Origin: Streptomyces griseus
Lineage (GTDB): Bacteria > Actinomycetota > Actinomycetes > Streptomycetales > Streptomycetaceae
Assembly: GCF_900460065.1 (NCBI RefSeq)
Contig: NZ_UAVD01000037.1
Coordinates: 1 to 64,000, forward strand
Length of the DNA: 64,000 nt
Direction of reading: 5' to 3'
Shown here: in pieces, positions 1-6,050 of the stretch
Layout of the letters: each line of letters opens with the position of its first letter
Numbering within the stretch: the first letter of the stretch is position 1
Program-made: the position numbers and the translations under genes
Notes under the pieces: generated by a model
What the model saw: only the letters and a program-made list of their open reading frames with translations
What the model was told of the DNA's origin: nothing
Database searches by the model: none

Positions 1-145
1 GCACCACATTGGCGGCGACGAGCCACAGCGGCTCCGCCGCCACGGGCTCCTCGGTCACGGGGCCGGCCGCGGACTGCCCGGCCGACTCCTCCTCGGCCAG
101 GGACCCGGCCGCCACGGGCTGTGAACCCACGGGTTGCGAACTCAC
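1..145 (-). CDS. 5' part of an unrecognised protein (cut by window edge)
   Basis: Only the first 48 codons are present. A GTG start at 145 follows an excellent ribosome binding site (GAGGAGG, 5 nt spacing), and its GTGA overlaps the stop of the acetyltransferase gene, so the two are translationally coupled. The visible N-terminus is low-complexity (repeated QPV and acidic/Ala stretches) and ends in a hydrophobic stretch, WLVAANVV, where a folded domain may begin. I do not recognise the family from this fragment. The strong RBS and the overlap make it a real gene. Confidence 0.6.
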   Translation of the reverse strand, partial: MSSQPVGSQPVAAGSLAEEESAGQSAAGPVTEEPVAAEPLWLVAANVV

Positions 146-972
146 GGGTTCCTCCTCACCTGCACGCGGTCCGACACCGGTTCGTAGCCGATGCGCAGAT
201 ACACCCCGTTGCTCGTCGGGTTGGCGAGGTCGGTGAACAGCACGACCTCCGCGGCCCCCGCGCCCAGGGCCGCCCGGCCGGCCTCGTCCGTCACGGCGGC
301 CCCGTACCCCCGGCCGCGAAGCTCCGCCGGGGTGTACACGAGGGTCACCCGCACCGTGCCCGCCAGCATCCGGGAGCGGCCCGCGAGCGCCACCGGAGCC
401 CCGCCGCACTCCCAGAGGGTGAGCGCCCCGCGTGCCGTGCCCTCGTCCACCAGCCACGCGGCCGAGGACTTCGACTGCCCGGTCGCGTCGGCGAACCCGC
501 GCACCCACTCCACGAGCAGCGCCCGGTCGGCCGGCGTCGCCGCTCTGGCCCGGCCCTCCGGGGCGGGGGAGGGCGGCCGGCGCGGTCCCAGCCGGTAGAG
601 CCGCTGCTCCTGCTCGGTCCGGTAGCCGGGGAGCCGGGCGGCCAGCAGCGCCGCGGTGTCCCGGTCCGCGTTGACCGCGTCCAGGTCCGGCCCCGCCCCC
701 AGGGCTTCGGCCAGCGGGCCCACCGCCCCGGCCGGCAGCGAGTTCAGCAGCGCCGGATGCGGCGGAGTCCGCACCAGGGTCCCCGCCACCGCCCCGTCCG
801 GCCCGCGCCACCAGCCGAGCACCGGGTCGCCCCCGCCGTAGTGGTGCGGGCCCGCATGCCTCAGCCGTTCGGTGACGGTGAGCGCCACCGTGTGCTCGAC
901 GGGCCGTGCGGCGAGCGACGCGCCGGCCGCCGCGAGGAACGTGGCGACGTCGTCCGTGAAGGTCCAGGTCAT
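142..972 (-). CDS. GNAT-family N-acetyltransferase
   Basis: A 276-residue protein read as a GNAT acetyltransferase. The C-terminal half (residues ~140-276) carries the fold: a segment around VTLVYTPAELRGRGYGAAV matches the acetyl-CoA-binding motif A (R/Q-x-x-G-x-G/A), and it ends with FTDLANPTSNGVYLRIGY, the usual GNAT end where the last strand pairs. The N-terminal half is a less conserved GNAT-like lobe, as in double-lobed family members. The substrate cannot be told. The stop overlaps the GTG of the next gene. Confidence 0.85.
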   Translation of the reverse strand: MTWTFTDDVATFLAAAGASLAARPVEHTVALTVTERLRHAGPHHYGGGDPVLGWWRGPDGAVAGTLVRTPPHPALLNSLPAGAVGPLAEALGAGPDLDAVNADRDTAALLAARLPGYRTEQEQRLYRLGPRRPPSPAPEGRARAATPADRALLVEWVRGFADATGQSKSSAAWLVDEGTARGALTLWECGGAPVALAGRSRMLAGTVRVTLVYTPAELRGRGYGAAVTDEAGRAALGAGAAEVVLFTDLANPTSNGVYLRIGYEPVSDRVQVRRNP

Positions 973-1027
973 GCCTCATCGTGCCCGGGGGCCCCGGCCC
1001 GGGGCACCTGGATTTCGCCCGCCGGGG

Positions 1028-1849
1028 TCACGGTCGCACGTAGCGCTCCCCGGCGTCCCGCAGCCGCTCGTGCAGCCGGTCGAACACCTCCGCCGACCGG
1101 CCGCCCGGCCAGTCCCCGGGCAGCAGCTCCGGCGGCAGACCCGGGTCCGCGTAGGGGAGTTGCCGCCATGAGTCCAGGGCCAGCAGGTAGTCCCGGTAGG
1201 CGGTCTGCGGGCGGGGCGCCTCGTCGGCGTCCCCGGAGGCCTCCCAGTCCCGCAGGACCGGCTCGTGGAGCTCCAGGAACTCGTGGTGCAGCCGCGCCAC
1301 CGCCGCCAGGTCCCACCAACGGGCCACGGCCTCGCGGGTGGCGGCGAAACCGAGGTGCTCGCCGCGGAACAGGTCCACGTACGGGGCGAGTCCCAGCCGC
1401 TGAAGGGTGTGCCGCGTCTCCTCGTACAGCCCGGCCGGCGCGATCCACACCCCGGGCGCGGCCGTGCCGAAGCCGAGCCGGGCCAGCCGGGAGCGCAGCA
1501 GATGGCGCTTGTTGCGCTCCGCCTCGGGAACGGAGAACACCGCGAGCACCCAGCCGTCGGAGAGCCGTGGCCCGCGCCGCCGGTAGATCCGCCGGTCCCC
1601 GTCGTCCAGCAGTTGCCGGGCGTCCGGTGACAGCGCGTACCCCGCCGAACCGTCCGCGGCACGGGCGGCCACCAGCAGCCCGCGCCGCTTCAGCCGCGAG
1701 ACGCACGAGCGTACGGAGGGGGCGTCGACGCCGACGGCGTGCAGCAGACGGATCAGCTCCGACACCGCGAACGGCGCACCGTCCGGCGGGCGGCCGTAGG
1801 CGCCGTAGAGCGTGACGATCAGGGAACGGGGGGTGCGCAACTCGGCCAC
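1028..1849 (-). CDS. PaaX-family transcriptional regulator
   Basis: A 273-residue PaaX-type repressor with a GTG start. Residues ~1-75 form a winged helix-turn-helix (PRSLIVTLYGAY, then SVRSCVSRLKRRGLL). The middle segment with SDGWVLAVFSVPE and the FGTAAPGVWIAP stretch are typical of the PaaX central domain, and the C-terminal helical part is also present. PaaX proteins repress aromatic acyl-CoA pathways and usually release DNA when they bind the CoA thioester. It lies 9 nt downstream of the CoA ligase stop on the same strand, so it is probably cotranscribed and controls the ligase/acyl-CoA dehydrogenase divergent promoter at 3548-3692. The effector, likely a ligase product, is an inference. 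Confidence 0.85.
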   Translation of the reverse strand: MAELRTPRSLIVTLYGAYGRPPDGAPFAVSELIRLLHAVGVDAPSVRSCVSRLKRRGLLVAARAADGSAGYALSPDARQLLDDGDRRIYRRRGPRLSDGWVLAVFSVPEAERNKRHLLRSRLARLGFGTAAPGVWIAPAGLYEETRHTLQRLGLAPYVDLFRGEHLGFAATREAVARWWDLAAVARLHHEFLELHEPVLRDWEASGDADEAPRPQTAYRDYLLALDSWRQLPYADPGLPPELLPGDWPGGRSAEVFDRLHERLRDAGERYVRP

Positions 1850-1858
1850 GTGATCACT

Positions 1859-3547
1859 CTAGGGGCGCTGGTCCCGCAGCAGGAACCGCTGGAGTTTCCC
1901 GGTGGCCGTACGGGGCAGGGACGGCTGGAAGACGAAGACCCGCGGGCACTTGTGCGGGGCCAGAGCGGCCTTCATATGGGCGCGCAGCGAGTCCGCGGTC
2001 TGCTCCGAACCTTCCGTGAGCACCACGTGCGCCACCACGATCTCGCCGCGCAGTTCGTCCGCCCGGCCCACCACGGCGGCCTCCGCGACCTCCGGATGGC
2101 GCAGCAGGGCGTCCTCGACCTCGGGGCCCGCGATGTTGTAGCCGGAGGAGATGATCATGTCGTCGGCGCGGGCCACGTAGCGGAAGTAGCCGTCCGGTTC
2201 GCGGACGAAGGTGTCGCCGGTCATGTTCCAGCCGTGGCGGACGTACTCGGTCTGGCGCGGGTCGGAGAGATAGCGGCAGCCGACCGGACCGCGCACGGCC
2301 AGCAGTCCCGCCTCGCCGTCGGGCAGTTCGTCCCCGCGCTCGTCGACCACCCGGGCCTGCCACCCCGGCACGGGCACCCCCGTCGTGCCCGGCCGGATCG
2401 CGTCGTCGGCGGCCGAGATGAAGATGTGCAGCAGTTCGGTGGCCCCGATGCCGTTGATGATCCGGAGCCCCGTGGCCTCGTGCCAGGCACGCCAGGTCGC
2501 CTCCGGCAGGTTCTCCCCGGCCGAGACGCAGCGCCGCAGCGCCGACAGGTCGTGGCCGTCCAGGTCGCCGAGCATCGTGCGGTAGGCCGTCGGCGCGGTG
2601 AACAGCACCGAGACCCGGTGCCGGACCAGGGCGGGCAGCAGCTGCCGCGGGCCCGCCTGCTCCAGCAGCAGCGTCGAGGCCCCGGCGCGCAGCGGGAAGA
2701 CCAGCAGCCCGCCCAGGCCGAAGGTGAAGCCCAGCGGCGGACTGCCCGCGAACACGTCGTCGGCCGAGGGGCGCAGTACGTGGCGGGAGAAGGTGTCGGC
2801 GATGGCCAGGAGGTCCCGGTGCAGGTGCATGCAGCCCTTGGGGCGCCCGGTCGTCCCCGAGGTGAACGCGATGAGCGCGACCTCGTCGGCGGCCGTGTCC
2901 ACTGCCCGGTACGGCCCGCTCCTGGCCTCGGCCAGCCGGGTCAGGTCCCCGGGCCCGTCCCCGCCGAACAGGGTGACCCGCAGGCCCGCCACGTCCGCCT
3001 CCGCCAGGTCCCGTGCCGACCGGGCGTCACACAGGGCGTGGCCGATCCGCGCCAGCGAGCAGATGGTGGCCAGCTCCGTCGCGCGCGCCTGTGCCAGTAC
3101 GGTGACGGCGACCGCGCCCGCCTTCATGACGGCGAGCCAGCAGGCGGCCAGCCAGGGCGTCGTCGGCCCGCGCAGCAGCACCCGGTTGCCCGGCACGACG
3201 CCCAGGTCGTCGGTGAGCACCCGGGCGACGCGGTCCACCGTCTCCCGCAGTTCGCCGTAGCTCCAGACGCCGCCGTCGCCGGAGCGCAGGGCGGGACGGT
3301 CGGCGCCGTGCTCCTCGACGGTCCGGTCCAGCAGTTCGTGCCCGCAGTTCAGCCGGTCGGGGTAGCGCAACGCCGGATCGTCCAGCAGGAGCTCGGGCCA
3401 CTGTTCCGGCGGGGGGAGGTGGTCGCGCGCGAAGGTGTCGGTGTGGGCGCCCGGGGCGCGCCCGGTCGGCTCGTGAGGCGCGCCGGGGACGCGTACGGAC
3501 GCGTCGGCGGCGGCTGCGGGCGTGTTCGGCGAGGAATTCGGCTCCAT
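1859..3547 (-). CDS. Benzoate/2-aminobenzoate-type acyl-CoA ligase (AMP-binding)
   Basis: A 562-residue ANL-superfamily adenylate-forming ligase, predicted to activate an aromatic acid to its CoA thioester using ATP. Visible motifs in order are FTSGTTGRPKG (P-loop, ~residue 230), GIGATELLHIFIS (the Y/G-x-T-E motif, in the form typical of benzoate- and 2-aminobenzoate-CoA ligases), the GDTF aspartate, RADDMIISSGYNI (hinge) and PRTATGKLQR with the catalytic lysine. The start ATG has AAGGGGG 9 nt upstream. It is divergent from the acyl-CoA dehydrogenase and upstream of the PaaX regulator. Exact acid specificity (benzoate, anthranilate or another) is not decidable from sequence. Confidence 0.85.
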   Translation of the reverse strand: MEPNSSPNTPAAAADASVRVPGAPHEPTGRAPGAHTDTFARDHLPPPEQWPELLLDDPALRYPDRLNCGHELLDRTVEEHGADRPALRSGDGGVWSYGELRETVDRVARVLTDDLGVVPGNRVLLRGPTTPWLAACWLAVMKAGAVAVTVLAQARATELATICSLARIGHALCDARSARDLAEADVAGLRVTLFGGDGPGDLTRLAEARSGPYRAVDTAADEVALIAFTSGTTGRPKGCMHLHRDLLAIADTFSRHVLRPSADDVFAGSPPLGFTFGLGGLLVFPLRAGASTLLLEQAGPRQLLPALVRHRVSVLFTAPTAYRTMLGDLDGHDLSALRRCVSAGENLPEATWRAWHEATGLRIINGIGATELLHIFISAADDAIRPGTTGVPVPGWQARVVDERGDELPDGEAGLLAVRGPVGCRYLSDPRQTEYVRHGWNMTGDTFVREPDGYFRYVARADDMIISSGYNIAGPEVEDALLRHPEVAEAAVVGRADELRGEIVVAHVVLTEGSEQTADSLRAHMKAALAPHKCPRVFVFQPSLPRTATGKLQRFLLRDQRP

Positions 3548-3574
3548 GAAGGATCGCCCCCTTGTCGCCTCTGG

Positions 3575-3602
3575 AGCGTATCGTTTGGGTGACGGTAGTC
3601 AA
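3575..3602 (-). promoter_or_regulatory. Candidate promoter of the CoA ligase gene
   Basis: On the minus strand TTGACT (3602-3597) is followed after 16 nt by TACGCT (3580-3575), a plausible sigma-70 type pair. It would start transcription about 20-25 nt before the ligase ATG. The site lies within the 145-nt divergent region shared with the acyl-CoA dehydrogenase, the natural place for PaaX binding. No long perfect operator palindrome is evident. Confidence 0.35.
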
Positions 3603-3692
3603 CGGTCCGCGATAAGCCACGGCGTGCGATGCGACGCGATGCCACCCGGCGCGACGGAGCACGCGACACGACGCGACAAGAGAGGCGCCGCC

Positions 3693-4910
3693 ATGACGGC
3701 ATTCTCCCTCGAACCGGAACAAACCGCCTGGTGCGAGGAGCTCCGTACCCTTGCCGCACAGGAACTGCGCCCGCTGGCGGAGGAGGGGGAGCCCGGGCGG
3801 GTCAACCGCCCGCTGCTGGCCGCACTCGGCGAGCTGGGCCTCCTCGGCCGGATGCTGGCCTCCGGGGCGCTGGACCTCTGCCTGCTGCGCGAGTCGCTGG
3901 CCCGGGGCTGCACCGAGGCCGAGACCGCCCTCGCCCTCCAGGGCCTCGGCACCACCCCGATCGTCCGGTCCGGCACCGCCGCCCACCGCGAGCGCTGGCT
4001 CCCCGAGGTGCGCGCCGGGCGGGCCGTCGCCGCCTTCGCGCTGAGCGAGCCGGGCGCGGGCTCCGACGCGGCGGCCCTGAGCCTGGCCGCCGAGCACACC
4101 GCCGACGGCTGGCGGCTCACCGGCGAGAAGTGCTGGATCTCCAACGCCCCCGAGGCCGACGTCGCCGTGGTGTTCGCCCGGACCACCCCCGGGGCGGGCT
4201 CCCGCGGCATCACCGCCTTCCTGGTCCCGTCCGACCGCCCCGGACTCACCGGCTCCGCCCTCGACATGCTCTCCCCGCACCCCATCGGCACCCTGGAGTT
4301 CGACGGCGTACCGGTCACCGCCGACGACGTCCTCGGCGAGCCCGACCGGGGCTTTCGGGTCGCGATGAACACGCTCAACCTCTTCCGCCCCAGCGTCGGA
4401 GCGTTCGCCGTGGGAATGGCCCGTGCCGCGCTCGACGCGACCCTGGACCACACCGCCCACCGCACGGCGTTCGGCGGCCCGCTGAGCGACCTCCAGGCCG
4501 TCTCGCACCAGGTCGCCGAGATGGCCACCCGCACCGAGGCCGCCCGCCTGCTGGTGTACGCGGCGGCGGCCGCGTACGACGCGGGGGAGAGCGGGGTGCC
4601 GCGCCGGGCGGCGATGGCCAAGCTGTACGCCACCGAGACCGCCCAGTACGTCGTCGACGCCGCCGTCCAACTGCACGGGGCCCGCGCCCTGCGCCGGGGC
4701 CATCTGCTCGAACACCTCTACCGCGAGGTCCGCGCGCCGCGGATCTACGAGGGCGCGAGCGAGGTGCAGCGCACCATCATCGCCAAGGAGCTGTACGCGA
4801 ACGACGCCCCCCGCGCCGAGCCCGCCGCGGCCCCGCGGCCCGACGCCCGGCCGCCCGCCGCCCAGCCGCCCGTGGAGCCCGCGGGCCTCACCCAGGAGCC
4901 GCCCGCATGA
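3693..4910 (+). CDS. Acyl-CoA dehydrogenase family protein
   Basis: A 405-residue FAD-dependent acyl-CoA dehydrogenase. The frame stays open upstream, but the ATG at 3693 preceding TAFSLEPEQ fits the family's N-terminus. Visible are the alpha-helical N domain, the FALSEPGAGSD and WISNAP segments that line the flavin and acyl pocket, FRPSVGAFAVGMARAAL, and RIYEGASEVQRTI, whose glutamate sits at the usual catalytic base position. A ~30-residue Ala/Pro-rich tail follows the enzyme domain and looks like a disordered extension. Its TGA overlaps the RidA ATG. Together with the divergent ligase it points to oxidation of an aromatic or cyclic acyl-CoA. Confidence 0.88.
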   Translation: MTAFSLEPEQTAWCEELRTLAAQELRPLAEEGEPGRVNRPLLAALGELGLLGRMLASGALDLCLLRESLARGCTEAETALALQGLGTTPIVRSGTAAHRERWLPEVRAGRAVAAFALSEPGAGSDAAALSLAAEHTADGWRLTGEKCWISNAPEADVAVVFARTTPGAGSRGITAFLVPSDRPGLTGSALDMLSPHPIGTLEFDGVPVTADDVLGEPDRGFRVAMNTLNLFRPSVGAFAVGMARAALDATLDHTAHRTAFGGPLSDLQAVSHQVAEMATRTEAARLLVYAAAAAYDAGESGVPRRAAMAKLYATETAQYVVDAAVQLHGARALRRGHLLEHLYREVRAPRIYEGASEVQRTIIAKELYANDAPRAEPAAAPRPDARPPAAQPPVEPAGLTQEPPA

Positions 4911-5308
4911 GTCCGTCCCACCGGATCAACCCGGCCGAACTCTCCCCGCCCACCGGCTTCAGCCACGCGGTCGTCGCCACCGGCGGCCACCTGGTCTTCC
5001 TCGCCGGGCAGACCGCACTCGACCCGGCCGGAAAGGTCGTCGGGGCCACCCTGCCCGAACAGTTCGCCGTCGCCCTGGGCAATCTGCTCACCGCGCTCCA
5101 CGCGGCCGGCGGCGCCCCCGCCGACCTCGCCCGGGTCACCGTCTACGCCACGGACATCGCCGACTACCGCTTCCACGCCCCCGAGCTGGGCCGGATCTGG
5201 CGCCGGCTCGCGGGGCGCGACTACCCGGCGATGGCCGTCATCGGGGTGGCCCGGCTCTGGGACGAGCAGGCGATGATCGAGATCGACGGGGTCGCGGTCC
5301 TGCCGTGA
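4907..5308 (+). CDS. RidA/YjgF-family enamine/imine deaminase
   Basis: A 133-residue Rid protein whose ATG overlaps the acyl-CoA dehydrogenase stop (ATGA), so the two are co-translated. Features of the family are FLAGQTALDPAGKVVG, the helix with Q-F-x-x-x-L-x-N-L, the segment GAPADLARVTVYATDI and the C-terminal ARLWDEQAMIEIDGVAV. The usual catalytic Arg (R105 in RidA) is replaced by the A-R-L-W context, which leaves an arginine near this position. Rid proteins hydrolyse enamines/imines. In aminobenzoyl-CoA clusters a Rid protein is thought to help deaminate a dearomatised intermediate, so here it may act on the product of the neighbouring dehydrogenase. Confidence 0.85.
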   Translation: MSPSHRINPAELSPPTGFSHAVVATGGHLVFLAGQTALDPAGKVVGATLPEQFAVALGNLLTALHAAGGAPADLARVTVYATDIADYRFHAPELGRIWRRLAGRDYPAMAVIGVARLWDEQAMIEIDGVAVLP

Positions 5309-5411
5309 GCCGGGCCTCCGCGTGCCCGGGCCGGGCCTCCGAGTAGCGGCGGGAGGGCGGCGGGGCGAGGCTGAGGGGATCCGGATGCCGAGCCGACCAG
5401 GAGAGTCAGCG

Positions 5412-5843
5412 GTGACCAGTCAGCCGCCCCAGCGCCCCGCCGCCAGGTCCTACGACGGCGAGGGCATCGTCGTCGGCTTCGACGCGCACCGCTGCCTGCA
5501 CGCCGCCGAGTGCGTGCGCGGGCTCCCCGCCGTCTTCGACGTCGGCCGCCGCCCGTGGATCCAGCCGGACAACGCCCCCGCCGACGAGATCGCCGACGTC
5601 GTCCACCGCTGCCCGAGCGGCGCCCTCCAGTACCACCGCACCGACGGCATGCCCGACGAGGTCCCCGACGTCCCCACCCATGTGTCGCTCCACGGCGACG
5701 GAGTGCTGCACCTGCGCGGGAACCTCGAAGTCGCCACCCCCCACGGTCCACGCCACGAGACCCGGGTGATGCTCTGCGGCTGCGGCGCCACCGGCAACAC
5801 CCCGTACTGCGACCACAGCGGGCCCTGCGCCGGACACGGCTGA
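5412..5843 (+). CDS. Ferredoxin-like/CDGSH iron-sulfur protein with altered CDGSH motif
   Basis: A 143-residue protein in two parts. Residues ~14-75 resemble the divergent 4Fe-4S (Fer4_19-like) domain, with cysteines in RCLHAAECVRGLP and VHRCPSGAL. The C-terminus (~120-143) is a CDGSH-type 2Fe-2S/iron-binding segment, CGCGATGNTPYCDHSG. The canonical pattern is C-x-C-x2-S/T-x3-P-x-C-D-G-S/A-H. Here the residues after CD are H-S-G, so the histidine ligand is displaced by two positions. The GTG start at 5412 has AGGAGAG 6 nt upstream; the alternative ATG at 5385 lacks a good site. It may serve as a small redox or Fe-S carrier; the partner is unknown. Confidence 0.8.
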   Translation: MTSQPPQRPAARSYDGEGIVVGFDAHRCLHAAECVRGLPAVFDVGRRPWIQPDNAPADEIADVVHRCPSGALQYHRTDGMPDEVPDVPTHVSLHGDGVLHLRGNLEVATPHGPRHETRVMLCGCGATGNTPYCDHSGPCAGHG

Positions 5844-5862
5844 GACCGGCCCCGCGCGCGAC

Positions 5863-5884
5863 GGGCGCCGCACCCCCGGCGCCC
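5863..5884 (+). terminator. Candidate hairpin terminator after the Fe-S protein
   Basis: GGGCGCC (5863-5869) and GGCGCCC (5878-5884) form a 7-bp perfect stem with an 8-nt loop, 20 nt past the stop codon. There is no U-tract, as is usual in high-GC actinobacteria. Confidence 0.4.
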
Positions 5885-5984
5885 CCGGACGCCCCCGCGG
5901 CGGGCTCGCGGCGGGCCGCGGAACGGGGCTCCCGGGCACAGCGGCCGGGAGGTGTGCGGCGCGCCGGACGGGTGAATCGCCCTG

Positions 5985-6012
5985 GGGGATATATCTGTAT
6001 TTAGTGCTCTTT
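5985..6012 (+). promoter_or_regulatory. AT-rich island upstream of the Mrp operon
   Basis: A run rich in A/T (GGATATATCTGTATTTAGTG) stands out in an otherwise very GC-rich 207-nt intergenic region, 40-60 nt before the mnhA GTG. It is the most likely promoter zone. I could not assign a clear -35 element. Confidence 0.3.
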
Positions 6013-6050
6013 CTTCCGGATGCCCCGCCGCCCGAACCGGACACCCCTCG

